The notes below the pieces were generated by a model. The model searched no databases, had not been told where the DNA came from, and saw only the letters and a program-made list of their open reading frames with translations. 64,000 bases of DNA from Plantago ovata (Eukaryota > Streptophyta > Magnoliopsida > Lamiales > Plantaginaceae). Shown piece after piece: positions 23,716 through 36,390 of this stretch. Made by a program: the position numbers and the translations under genes. The stretch covers positions 10,009,745 to 10,073,744 of the forward strand of contig CM051456.1 in the NCBI GenBank assembly GCA_028274465.1. Reading direction: 5' to 3'. Numbering within the stretch: position 1 is the stretch's first letter; each line of letters begins with the position of its first letter.

Positions 23716-24559
23716 TTGTCTTTTTTTTTTTTTAAATTTGGGTAGAGTATGGAGTTAGAAAATGTAGCTGATATTAGTATCCATGCTACCAGAGCAACTC
23801 TCAATTACTACTTTCTTATATTGTCCTTACCCCGCTATCCAAACCACTTCCGTAATGCATTTTTATTCAAGTTAGTTTTCTAATTTATTAATGAGATAAT
23901 TACATATTAGTGCTAGTTTAAAGGGTGACATTACATTTTAGTATTTTATGTTTCTAACATATCAATTTGGTTCTTTCATGAGGCAATGAACAATTGAAGG
24001 GCTTAGTGGAAACTGAAGAGAATTTAATTCCTTCCAGTTTGGTTGATTGAGTTGGTGGATGTGGATTAGTTTGAAAATTGGCCCCTCAAATCCAAGTCAT
24101 TAGCTGAAAATTGGATTTTTGATCACGACTAAAAATCCAACCAACATGCACTACGAATGTTTGGTTTTTAATCACCAAATTCATTCACGGAGTAAAGGTT
24201 TTACTACAGTGAGTGATTACTTCTTCCATTACAACATACCAATACCTCTCCACAGGTAAAAGAAGAGCGTGGAACAAAGGGACTCATTACATTACATACA
24301 GTTACATCACTGGAGACGAACACAAAAAGACTAGATCAGTAGATCAGTGCTTCAAAAACCAATGCCGATAGAATAATAATCAACATTGAAGAAAGCACTG
24401 GTGCTACCTCAAAACCATGGAAGGAAAAAACAATCGTGGGAAATATACTCACGTACTATCCTTCTGCATGAATGCCCAAGAACACCGGAGATGGGTGTTC
24501 CTTGCCTTCGTCCAGAAAAAAAGAGATACAACATAATGTAACACGGCTCTCTTTCTTAA
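23716..24559. other. Intergenic, with copy 2 of the 14300-type repeat and P450 3' region
   Basis: 23877-23975 is the inverted relative of the repeat at 14300-14400. The remainder, up to the stop of the P450 at 24560, is AT-rich and probably includes its 3' UTR. Nothing else is recognised. Confidence 0.5.
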
Positions 24560-27500
24560 TCACCTCCTGACAAAAATTATCTTGGGGCTCGGAAGAAGCT
24601 GTTGAACGCAGTTGTTCATCACAGGTTTTGGGTTGATTTTAGATCCTGGCTGAAGCTTCACCTCATAGCTCCTGACAAGAGCTGCAAACAAGGATGACAC
24701 ACCGCGGACGGCCAATATTTGTCCAATGCAGGCTCGTGCGCCAGATCCAAAGGGAAGAAATGCTTCCAATTCACTTGGCCCTTTCATATCACATGAACCA
24801 GGTTCTGCACCTGGAAAATCAGAGCTGAGCGTGAACATCAGAAAAACTTACATCTAGCACAATTTCTTCAGGATGTTAATGAAAGATCAGATTCTAAAAG
24901 AAATATCTAAAACTCTTGTGGGCAATAAAATTGAAGGGATTGGAGAGATCTATAAGTTTTAAGATATGTTCATAAATGGGGAAGTCTTGCAACATTTGCA
25001 ACATTTGTGAAGTCAAGGTGAAGGTACCACCAACACTCCGTTACAAGTATACTATAAAAATATGGGGTAACAGCGTAGTATTATTGTTATCAAGATAACC
25101 ATCCAGGACATCCTTTTAAGATGAGATGGATCTTGTATTCTACGTATTATGTACAAGGACCAGCAGAAACGTTAGAACAATATAGTTAAAATGTAGATGC
25201 CCAGTTCAAAAGAAGAAAACTGGAGATAAGTAATCATGAATGCCCTCAGTTCCCATCCATCACCCATCAACTCCTAAACTGGTTTTCCCCATGTTCACGC
25301 TACACTCATGCATCTTTAATCTAGAAATGTGCCCAAGTAAACCAGCTATGCTCGAATAGTATCGATTGCTATGACCAGGTAGAGCCTCATGGCAGTCTAC
25401 TTTTCATAATCCTTAATCCATTGTGCATTGTCCTGATACATGGTAATGGTACTACTAGCTCCAAACAAGGTGATCTAATTTTGAAAATTTTCAAACAACT
25501 TGTTCTGTAAAAAAGGACACGTCTGTGGCTATTAACAATAATCAATGAAAAACCGCACAAACAAAGGAATGAACAAAATTTACCTGAAAATTGTTCTTTG
25601 CCACCCAAACTGCACCCATCACCATTCCTCGAAAGAAAACGGTGGGGATTGAACTCGCTTGCATCATCCCCCCAATTTAAACTGTCCATTTGAACCAATT
25701 GAACTGGGACAAGAATAATTGTGGCAGCTGGTATTTCCACACCGTTTTTTATATTCAGATCTTCATGCAAAGACCAAAACAATTAAAACCAAATTAGTAA
25801 GTTGGAAAGGAAAACCCTGATCTAGGTCTTATGTGCATAGCTGCATCAAACTAAAACTACAAATTTGTTGTTCCCAGTTTCTTCCCTTTACATGTTTTCA
25901 TCAAGGTAAAACAAAAAAGGTTAGTTACCATGTCTGAGAGAGCATCTTTGCAGAAAAGGTCCAGCTGGGAGAAGGCGAGCGGATTCATATATAGTTGCCA
26001 GGAGATAGGGCAACTGATTCATATTCAATTGATTGTGCTTCATTAAACTGTCGTGGGCAGTAGCCATAATTATCTCTGAGTGAATCTGTTCAAACAACAA
26101 ATTTCATCAATTTCACCAAAGAGATGAAACCTAAGGCTGGACTTTGTAAATGAGGAAATATATACTGAAATTACAAAACTGTATACACAGTGCATTTCTG
26201 TTCTTCAATTACCATCATGCAGTATGTTTAAATCAGCGCATGGAACTCTACAAATGAATGGTGCTAGACTGCTAGTCTGCTAGAAATTCTAAAGAGAGAT
26301 TTGTCATATTAATGAGAACTAAAGAAAGATGTTTGGGCACCTTGTTCTGTATATCAGGATGAGTCACAAGCCTTATCAGGATATTACTGATTAGTGCAGC
26401 CATAGTCAATGACCCATGAAACAACATACTAATTATCTCGCCACACGGTTCATATCCCATTTCATGGTGTCTGCAAAGATCCCAGTAGAACACTGATTTG
26501 TTGAGTTGTTTGCTTTCCGTCACAAGTTCTTGGGTTAAGCTCTTCAATTTAGCACACCGGTCTTGATACCTCCAAAACTCTTGTTTCCAGAAAGGAATAA
26601 CACTGTAGGACGCCCAGAAACAAGCATCCTTTGCAATCTTCATTAATAGCTCCTCATACACAGATGCCTTTGGCCAGGCCAGGAATACATCCCCAAATAG
26701 TGTAGCACCCAGGATGGAAAATGCAAGATGCTGAGAAATGGTTTCACAGTCTAGACCTCCCTTGGACATGGCATTCTGAGATCTCTCAAGGATACACTCC
26801 AAAATTCCACTGGGAACCAAACTTATCCTCTGAAGCACTGTACCATTAAGTTGTGTTTCTAATGATTTGCGTCGATGTTCCACCTACATAAAGTGGTACA
26901 AGGTACATGCATAAAAACTATTGCATTATAATAGAGATATTTTACATACAACTACTACAGAGAAGACAAACTCCACAGCCTAGCATATTTGACAATATCA
27001 CACCAAAAACTGTTATAGCAAGATTAACGTAAGAACAATATAATCCGTAGATGTACTTTAATTACGCTGTTGTGTAATTTGCTAAGTGGTTTACAATATT
27101 CTGGAACACGTGCACAGTTAACTTTTCCAACATCACCAAGCTGCATGTTTTTATAATTAAATACTTTTCAGGACCATAATCGAGACAAGTTTCACAACAC
27201 TTGCTAGCACACATTTCCCTCAAAGTTGGAATATACTCAAGCTAATCCACCTTCTTCAACATGCTAAGCTTAATAAATTTCTGCGAATCCTACTGCCACT
27301 GAAGATCAGAAAACCATCCTTCCTATCTTGACTATTTTGAGCTTGAGTAATATTTCCGTCATTCACAAGCATGCTTGGAACTATCCACTAGCATGCCACT
27401 TCATTTCTTATCTCGTGTTCAATTTATAGGTACATAGCATTAATCCGAGTATCATTTACTAATCAAAGAATGAACAGTAAGTAAAACATGCTCGTGAACA

Positions 27501-28383
27501 GTGAATATTAATTGAGCTGCTAAAAGGCAAGATAGGCAAGATAGTTGACAACTTGACATACTAATCAACAATCAATCCTACTCGACATGACGACATCTAC
27601 GTAGCTTTTGAAGTACAAACATGATAGTAACAAAAATAAGATGAAATATAGGAGGTCACCTTGTCAAAAGATGAGACAAATAGGCTTGATTTTCCAAAAG
27701 CTAGACGAAAGGCATTTCCTGTCAAGGGCAACTTATCCTCCGCCTTCAAAAGCACCTCTCTGGTAAGTTCCTGATCCTTTACAGATACCAGCAATTGGGT
27801 AGGACCTAGCCACAGTTTCACAATGTTTCCGTACTTGTTGTGACAATTATACAAAACATCTGAAACGAAAACCAACAGGAGTAGTGTTCATATTGAGAAA
27901 TGCTAGTACAAATGCCAAACGCTCACGCACAACGTGTTGACTCGAAACCTACAGAAGATAGTAGCTCAATATTTCACATATTGCCTCAGCTGCAATATAA
28001 CCACTAAACACGATCCACTATCAGTCTATCAGCTAACTTCATGCATTTGGAGGTGCTTAACGGCTTAACGCCCGATCATATCAACACAGTTTAACAAGTC
28101 ATAATAGATGAACAGTAAGCTTAAGCTCATACATGTACGGATATAACTACTGACATTATTACTTTCCTAGACCAAGTCTAAGCAGTAGAGACGAACCGGT
28201 GAGGTTGGAGCGGGAGATGAGGTGGTAGTGGCCGAAGAAGGAGGGGCAAGGCGGGCCCGGGATTTTGCGGGCCTTGGCCCACATACGGAAGACATCGGCA
28301 AGCTTCTCAAGCAGAAAGCCTGTGACGCTGATCAAAGAGATCCATAGAAAGGCATTGATATGGCGTTCGAAGCAAACCTCCAT
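24560..28383 (-). CDS. Non-A-type cytochrome P450 (possibly CYP727 family), intact
   Basis: Six exons join in phase: 28383-28197, 27859-27660, 26883-26341, 26085-25929, 25760-25584 and 24810-24560, giving 504 residues, a normal P450 length. Seen in order: N-terminal hydrophobic segment (INAFLWISLISVTGFLLEKL), hinge KIPGPPCPSFFGHY, YGNIVKLWLGP, the I-helix region MLFHGSLTMAALISN, ESAR (ExxR), FNPHRFL in the PERF position, and the heme loop PFGSGARACIGQ with Cys ligand. The I-helix has HGSLT where most P450s have (A/G)Gx(D/E)T: the Thr is kept, the acidic partner is Leu. The six-exon layout and motifs exclude the large A-type (CYP71 clan) group. From memory it best fits the small CYP727 clan, whose substrate is unknown to me; CYP711 and CYP72-clan membership are less likely. 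It starts 493 bases from the divergent MAP65 gene. Confidence 0.85.
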
Positions 28384-28876
28384 TTTCTTCTTCCAAGCAT
28401 CTAGAAAGAGAAAGCAAGGAGATATGTTTGTGACTGACTGTGTGTGGTGATAATTGGGGATTTTGACTTTTCTTGTTGCGGCTTGGACTTTTCTACTTCA
28501 GTTGTGCCAGTTGGCAACCCGTGACAGCCTGTTTATGACCCAGTCCTTTTTTTTTTTTTTTTTATTTGATGTTTATATAGTACTCTATATTTGAAAGGAA
28601 AGATCAAATAGAAAGGCAATGTTTAGTTCCCGCCAAACGAAACCCAAGAGCGAACTGTAATTCCCAAAGAGCCCTCGTACTTTTTCCCCCTTTCTCTCTC
28701 AAAATCGAGTCTGACGACAAGTAATAATAATTCGGATTGCTCTGGTAAATCCAATTGCAAACTTTCAAATCCCAAAATTGAAATGAAGATTGACAACAGA
28801 TTTCCTTTCTGAGTGACAGTCAGTACTATTATTTCTAGGGTTTCTCTATCATTCTCGCTCGAGTAGCACACCAGCC
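28384..28876. promoter_or_regulatory. Shared 493-bp region between divergent P450 and MAP65 genes
   Basis: The start codons of the minus-strand P450 (28383) and plus-strand MAP65 (28877) are only 493 bases apart, so both 5' UTRs and core promoters must lie here. There is a T tract at 28549-28563 and a pyrimidine-rich stretch (ctctctcaaaatcg) near 28695. No convincing TATA box was found on either side. Co-regulation is possible but unproven. Confidence 0.5.
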
Positions 28877-31800
28877 ATGTCTTTCCCGACCAACGATTTC
28901 AGCGCCGCCACTTCGCCGTCGAAATCCGCCACTGCAACCACCTGCGATTCGCTGCTCAACGATCTCCAGGTAAAAATCTTAACGATATGTAATTCTCTCA
29001 GTTGTTCAATTTGTTACTACCAGTCTATTGTCTGTCTTGTTTATTCCGAGCATTGCCGAGTAGCTATCAAACTATGTTTACTCGACAATTAGACATTTAG
29101 ACCTCTGTTGAAGAAAAAAATATGTAGGAAAATTGGAATTTAGTGGTGGAATGCATTCTTCTACATATGAATGTGAATGGTGGTTATCCTTTTGCATTTT
29201 TTGTTCCGGAATGCTTCAATCCTTTTGATAGTGTATGCATTCTTTATTGGAGCACATGAATGTTATCATAACTGGCATATGTTTTTTCTTTATTTATTTT
29301 TATTGAAATGGAGCATTGTATGTTGTAGTTGACTTATAAGGTGTGTGTTATAGATAATATGGGACGAAGTTGGAGAGAGTGAGGATGAGAGGGACAAGTT
29401 GCTTCTTCAGTTGGAGCAGGACTGCCTTGACTTATACCGCAGGACGGTGGAAAGAAGCAGAAAGTACCAAGCTGACTTACTCCAGTCTTTGGCTGATGCA
29501 CAAGCTGAAATTACCCAAATTACTTCTTCTCTTGGAGAGCAGGCACCCCTTCCAAGGGTATGTAGCCATTATGTCCTCGTTAAATTTGAAGTTCAGATAT
29601 CCATTTTTTTGTCATTTACAACTGTATATTACCTCAGCTAATCTACACCGCTTAATAAACCTAGATAATAAACATTTGTTTTCTTGTTACAGTTAAGGTT
29701 TGTTTTTTGATGATGCTGTATACCTTATTGATTGGCATGCCTTAACTTGTATTTATGTGATGTGGCCATTATTCATTTTGTCGCAGTATGAAAAGACGAA
29801 GGGCAATATTAAGCAGCAAATATCTATAATAAGCCCAATATTGGAGAATTTGAGACTAAAGAAGCAAGAGAGGCTTAAAGAGATATCAGTAATAGAGCTG
29901 CAAATTGCTCAGATCTGTGCAGAAATAGGAGGCAATGATGAAACCCTGGATCCTGGCAGGATCCAAGTTGATGAACTTGACCTAACAACCAAGAAACTAG
30001 GAGAATTAAAATATCGCCTTCAGGAGCTTCAGACCGAAAAGGTTGGATTATTACGTTTTGGTTAATTTTTCTTTTTAAAATTCAATCAGGCCTTCAACTT
30101 GTATTTTGGTAATGAGTAAATTAATTTTTCTATACATTGCAGAATCTACGGTTGCACAAAGTTAATGGCCAGAGGATTGCTATCCACGATCTCTCAGTTG
30201 TTATGTCACTAGAGTTCGAGAAGATAATGGCAGATATTCATCCTAGTTTTGTAGATGGTGCTACTGGTCAACTGAGTATAAGCAATGAAACTCTGGCTCG
30301 GTTAACTAGTGAGTTGAATTCACTAAAGCAAGAGAAACAACAGCGGTTACTTAAGGTGACACTCCTAAATAAACGAACTGTACTTTCTTTATCTTTTGCA
30401 CCATAGAAACTGATGTGACTGAAGGTGCATATCAAATTAAAAATAATGGGGAAATTCAGAAGAAATTAACTACCATATGATTTAAATTATCATATCTATT
30501 ACTTCCTCCATTTCATTACAAACTTCCTCTTTGGTCAACGGCATTCATGTTTGACTCGTATATTACACCTAAATTATATTGATAAAATATTTAAAAAAAA
30601 TATTTAAAATACTTCTAACTTATGAACTTTAATTATATGACTTTAAAAAAGAATTGCATCGTGCAATTTAGGAGTAATGTGCGGTCAAACATGAAGCCCT
30701 GTTGACCGAAGATGAAGTTATTAATGAAATGGAGTAAGTATTATTCTTAAATATTGCACTAGACTGCAATCCGTGGATATGTACTTCATTCTCGCTCGTC
30801 ATAACTATGATGGACACAATTGACAGCTATTATTTATGCTGTTTTCCTGCATTTTTAAGTTTCCTTTTTTATATTGTAGACTTCTTATGTTCAACACGCA
30901 CGTTGTTTCTATGCGAAGGGCGAAGGCAGATGTCAGAAACCATAAATACTGCATCTCCCTTTCTTTCTCTGTCTCTCATATCTGCTTTTAAGTGAGCTGG
31001 TCATTTATCAATTTTGATTTGGCGCACAATATGAACCAGTGATACAACCTGTTGTTTGTATCATGATACAGAAGTACAATTTATGATTGCAGTTCAAATA
31101 CATGACTACGGGATCATGTGTGATGATTGCTGATGCCATGAATTTCCTATGCCTTCAAAATTTTGGTGCTTAGATGTTCTAAACCAGTGAAGTATGCATT
31201 ATTTTGTTCTGACCTATGTTTTACTTTGTTCCGGGATAGATACAAGAGCTTGGAAGAGAATTGGTTGAACTGTGGGACCTTATGGAGATAACTAACGATG
31301 AAAGAACGCGGTTTGAACATGTCACAAGCTTACTCAATTCCAACGCCCATCAGGTCCTAGGTGAAGGATCTTTATCTGATTTTGTCATTGAACAGGTCAT
31401 TCTTTTCTCTCCAGTAAAGCTTCTCAGGGCACGTTTGGTTAACTAACCATCTTCCATCTCTTAACTGCATTTTTTTTCTATCTTTGCAGGCAGAAGTTGA
31501 AGTTAAGAGCCTGAATGTTTTGAAAGCTAGTAAGATGAAAGAAATTTTGTTCAGGAGGCAATTTGAGCTGGAAGAGATCTACAAAGAGGTTCACGTGGAT
31601 GTTGATAGTGAGAAAGCTAGGCAAATCCTAATTGATATTTTGGAATCTGGTGACACTCTATTCCTCTTCCTCCTTTTTTTCCTTTTTTGTTCTTTTTTCA
31701 TTTTCCTTTTCTTTTCTTTATATCTATCAGCCAAATACTTGTCTGTAAGTGATAAATTCTGGATCCAAGTATTGATCGCTAAATATGTGCATTGTTGAGC

Positions 31801-34800
31801 TTCAAGCCCATATGCGAGTCTATCTTCTTGGTAAGTAAAATGGGACAGTATGTTGGTAGTAAGACAGTAAGAGGATATCCATGCATCTTATGATTGAAAA
31901 GGATTATTAAGGCATGTCTAACCATAATTTTGTGCTTCGTACAACACATTGTCCAGTGGCTTCTATATAAAATAAATTAGATTGGCATAGTATAGGTGCC
32001 AAAGAATTGTTCTGGATCCATCCCCAACCCACCCACCCAAACAATGGGTTGTGTGAAAACATGAGATGTGAATGCCATGAAAGTCATAAAGTGTGAATTT
32101 GTACAATGTACACATGCATTAATTAGTAGATATCCTTGTGTGATTTACTATTGACTAAACTGTCTAGCACTTGTCTACTTATACTCCTGTGTTGTTGAGA
32201 TTTGAGAAGAATGAATAAGAAAGACACAATGTAGTCCTTAACATCTCTCCCTGTATTTTTGACATGTTGTCTAGAGCAGTTTGAATCCTACCAATTGGAA
32301 AAAAAAAAAAGAGAGAAAAAGGAAAAAAAGAAACGAAAAGAAGACAATCTCTGTTAATAACAATCTCCTACCTGCCCCATCCATCTATTCAACCATGAAT
32401 GTTAAGGGAGATGAGGAGTTGAGGACCAAAAGTTTTCAAGTACTCCACCATCTGTGGCAAGTTGGACGTGCGTGATATCTGTGCGCCAACTTGAGGGGAG
32501 TGTGAAAACATGAGCTGTAAATCAGCACAGTGCACACAGACTAATGAATAATATATTGTATTAATTATCAGATATCCTTGTGTGATTTACTATTGAGTAT
32601 TGACTAAAGTGTCTAGCACTTGTCAATTTATACCAGTTTATTGTTGAGAAGAATGAATAAGAAAGACACAATGTAGTCCTTAACCCTCTCCCAATGTTTT
32701 TTACAGGTTGCTATGTTGTCTATAGCTGCACAGGACGTAGGATATTGTGTCAGTAAAAAGACTATTCAAGTTCAAATTATTTCTTTCACTGTCCTGTTAA
32801 ATTCATTTCACCAGAACCAATTTTAAACTACTGATATCGTCACAAGTATCGTGACACATCCATGCATCATTTACACAAGTGACCCATTTACTGTATTATC
32901 AACTATCGGGCCTTAGGAATCGGTTTTTACGTACTTGCTAATAGTGTTGAAGTTGGTTACTCGTTACTTTTTGCACTATAGGATGAGCCTGAAAGAAGAG
33001 TGGTATCTAAGAAGATAAACAAGAATAATGTACCTTATTCTTGCACATGCTTACAATTGTCCTTCACATTATACATTTTTGTAATGTTTTATTTCCTGGA
33101 TAACAAGTGCAGGCAGTGTTGATTTTTCTGACCTTCTATCAAGTATGAATGATGAGATTGCTAAAGCCAAAGAATTGGCTGAAAGCAGAAAGGATATATT
33201 GGATAAGGTGGAGAAATGGAGACATGCATCTGACGAGGAGAAGTGGCTCGAAGAGTATGAGAGGGTAATAGTTTTCATTGGTCACCCACTTGTTATTTGG
33301 TGCTAATAGGTGTCTTATTGGGTCATCAATGCCAAGTTATAAGGCTTATCACCATGCTGGTCTCATCTCAGACTCAGTTAGTTTTTTATCCATATACCAA
33401 GTTCCTGTTTGATGGATATATCACTTCTTAACAAAGTTTTGTTTATTGAATTGTCTGTTTTGCATATGGGCTTTGCTCCTGGTGTCGCTTTCTAAGGAAG
33501 ACACAATTATAAACCTCTGTGGTTGGTATCTGAACATTTGATGAATTCTGTCTTTCTTTCCCCTCTCTTTTTCCAGGATGACAATCGTTATAATGCTGGT
33601 AGAGGAGTTCACAAAAATTTGAAGCGTGCCGAGAAAGCTAGAATGCTTGTCAACAAAATACCATGTGAGCTGCTTAATATCCTGTCATTTATCTTTTGTA
33701 ATGAACCGATAAATATCTTGAGAAGCTACTAACTTCGTAAATAACTGTTAGGTAGACTTGTTTTCACGTTTTCATGTTTTCATTTTTTCCAAATTTCTTT
33801 TTATCCAGTTGACTCTTACATGGTTAAATATCTATCTCCGAATGTCTATATTAATTAGTATCAATTTAATTATTTTTGGTAAACCTGCAACCGATGACTC
33901 TAATAATAAAATACATTTGGAAAATTAAATCAGTGGCGCCATGAGATATAACATGAGTTTGTTGAGGAACGTCTATGAGTATTTTGGCTATTCATTGTGC
34001 TTATTAGTTAGGGAGTAACTCGAAATGTTTGTGCACTCAAAATCTGCTAAACGTTGTTACCCTTTGAAGTTGATCAACATGCAGTAACACTGTTCCATAA
34101 CATAATTTACTTTGTGTACTCTGTTCTATGGTTTAGGAAATGGTGTCTGAATGTTTGAACTGTGAACACTCTAATGCAGCTCTTGTTGATAGCTTAATGA
34201 CAAAAGTAAAGACCTGGGAGCTTGAAAAAGGCATGCTGTTTTTATACAATCAGGTAAAGTTAACACTTTAACTTATGAGATAACTTCCTGTTCTGCTGTG
34301 CTATTACTTTCTGTTGAAAATCTTGGTACTTTCTGTATTTGCAAACTGCAGGCCCCTTTATTGAAGACACTTCAAGAATTTATTATTTCAAGAAAGGAAA
34401 AGGAAGAGGAGAAGCGCAGATCTCGGGTATGTCCACTTAGTTTAGTTACTACCTTTCCTGGATACACATGAGCGACCTTTTTTTCTTTGTCTCGCTAGTT
34501 TGTGCTTGATTGTTAAACGTCTGAAGAATGTAGAGTTAAATCCCATTTCTTAAGACTATCTTTATGTTTCAGGAACAAAAGAAGTTGCAAGATCAACTAG
34601 CCACCGAAAAGGAAGTTCTCTTTGGTTCCAAGTCAGCTATCAAGAAACCTTTGGGTCATAGCTTATATACTAACTCTTTACATGGAACACCTAGTAGTGC
34701 ACGTGTTGGAACTCCTTCATCTCGATTTGGAGCCTCAGCTAGCAAAGAGCGAAGAGAGAGCAACAGAGCTGCTGCGATTCCCATAAACTATGTAGCTCTT

Positions 34801-34824
34801 TCAAAAGATGATAGAGGTGCTTAG
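28877..34824 (+). CDS. MAP65: MAP65-family microtubule-associated protein (Ase1/PRC1 type)
   Basis: Cross-links antiparallel microtubules in cortical arrays, spindle midzone and phragmoplast. Eleven exons join in phase: 28877-28969, 29354-29557, 29787-30041, 30143-30355, 31240-31395, 31490-31649, 33113-33264, 33577-33664, 34180-34253, 34352-34426 and 34573-34824, giving 573 residues, close to the usual 580-600. The N-terminus carries [19 protein letters not shown] and [16 protein letters not shown], a family hallmark. Long coiled coils follow, then the microtubule-binding block with [28 protein letters not shown] and [18 protein letters not shown]. The C-terminal tail is basic and Ser/Thr-rich ([16 protein letters not shown]), the region phosphorylated in family members, ending [12 protein letters not shown]. 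Introns 4 and 6 carry transposons. The sequence shows no break. Which MAP65 subgroup it belongs to is not resolved. Confidence 0.94.
30500..30740. mobile_element. Stowaway-like MITE in MAP65 intron 4
   Basis: Starts TACTTCCTCCATTTCATTA and ends TTAATGAAATGGAGTAAGTA, complementary termini with TA borders. The subterminal blocks cctctttggtcaacggc and gttgaccgaagatgaag also pair. About 240 bases, no ORF, within intron 30356-31239. Confidence 0.75.
32052..32705 (+). mobile_element. Complete miniature LTR retrotransposon (TRIM) in MAP65 intron 6
   Basis: Two direct repeats, 32052-32264 and 32501-32705, both begin TGTGAAAACATGAG and end in ACA, and share gatatccttgtgtgatttac and aagacacaatgtagtcctta. 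The 236-base interior starts just after the first LTR and ends with a purine tract ttgaggggag immediately before the second, as a polypurine tract should. The element is flanked by a perfect 5-base target duplication, GGTTG, at 32047-32051 and 32706-32710. There is no ORF. The LTRs differ by several substitutions and indels, so the insertion is not recent. It sits in intron 31650-33112, in the sense direction of MAP65. Confidence 0.88.
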
Positions 34825-36390
34825 ACCTGTGCTCTATTCTTTCCTTCCTTTTCTTTTCTTGGTTGGGTTTATAATGCTAGGTATATAGCTTTTTGCTGAT
34901 TGGTTTGCTCTCCAATTCATCTACTTACAACGCTACAGTTAGTTGAAGCGTATACAATGTGAATGCTCTTGTTAAACTTACTCATATTTGCCCAGGAGGT
35001 TCAAAATTGTATTTTCTTTCCCCGACCCCACGTGTGATGAACAGCTGTCTTTGGTACATACTCTTGATAGAAGTAAACAATATGAAAATCAAATCTGGAA
35101 TCACATGGTGCAATTTCTGAAACGGAATAATAATCATTCTCAGTGCTCAAATATTCTTGTTCCAGTTTACTCATGGACAATTGATAAGAGCTGAATCTTA
35201 TTGTGAACACGTAAGAATCAGTGTGAAGTTCTGTACTAAACAATAGGGGTGGAAAACTGAGTGGGAATCTTGGAATAGAATTTAAGAAGTGTAGGATGAC
35301 TGTGAACTCATTTTATGTAGAAAAGTAAAAAAAATCTGGTGTAATTGATCCTAGCCGCCATTTTAGATGACTAATTCCTGGATTAAGGGATGCTTAAAAC
35401 ATGTAGGAATCCAGAAAATAAGATTGTTGCGAAAGATTTGTCAGCTAAAGAGAAGTCTATATGCTTGGGAATCAATATATGTGGATTGGATTCTATTCAA
35501 TCAGGTGGAAACTGTCTACAAGTGCTGTTTTGTTTTTTGGAGTTTATGAGATGTAGTGGATTTTACTGCTACTGTAGGTTTCTGATAGATAATTTGCAGA
35601 TGATGCAAGCATACTAAATAGTAGTAGAAGTGTGAAAGATTCAACTACGACATAAAGCATCTTCCATTATTACAGCATCGAGTTTCCATTATTACATGCT
35701 TTAGTATAATGACCGTCATGTCATATTGTCATTAAAGTCTTTATCCACATAAAACGCGAGAGGTGTCTATACACCTCGCAAGCTAGGTTCCATATGGATA
35801 CGGTACGTTGGGTGTAAATATTGTGTAGACTCTGTGGAGTAATATGCGGCATCACATCGCGAGTCTCTTTGGCAGTGGGTTATGATTATGATTAGAGAAT
35901 TTTGCTAGTCGAGTAAAGTTGAGCGTTAAATTTTGAGGTATTTCAGAAGGTATGCAGGAAGTATAATTGTGTAAATTAGAAAAGGATGGATGGAGTATTT
36001 GTATAATATAGTAATACACATTAACATAACTGCTAGTATTTCATGTTCTCCTTTATAGAAATGATTATACATAGTAGTACTACTTTTATTTAATCTTTAT
36101 CTAGACTAGAACATCTCCTCACTACTTTTTTATTTTCACATCTGAAAGAAATCCTTAAAAAATGTGAAGAAGAAAGGATAAGTTGATTTGGGGATATGAG
36201 TTTTCAGTAATGTCATGCAAACATTGAACAACTGAAGTAGCAAAATAGGCCTGGAAATTCTCTTACTTGCATAATAAAGTTAGTACTTACAATACATACT
36301 GCTACTGTACTTCCACAGTGAAGAAGAATGAAAACAAAAAACCCGAAACAAAAACACCAGTACTTGTAGGGTAATATTATCCTCTTCATT
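34825..36390. other. Intergenic region between convergent MAP65 and WAT1-like genes
   Basis: Contains the 3' UTRs of both genes and short ORFs without family signatures. At 34994 an acceptor-like ttgcccag followed by an open frame could be an alternative last exon of MAP65 (see findings). From 35640 to 36390 nothing is recognised. Confidence 0.5.

Noticed and set aside
32281..32475. Plus-strand 64-residue open frame
   Set aside because: It lies within the interior of the TRIM in MAP65 intron 6; its Lys/Arg start is an A-rich tract.
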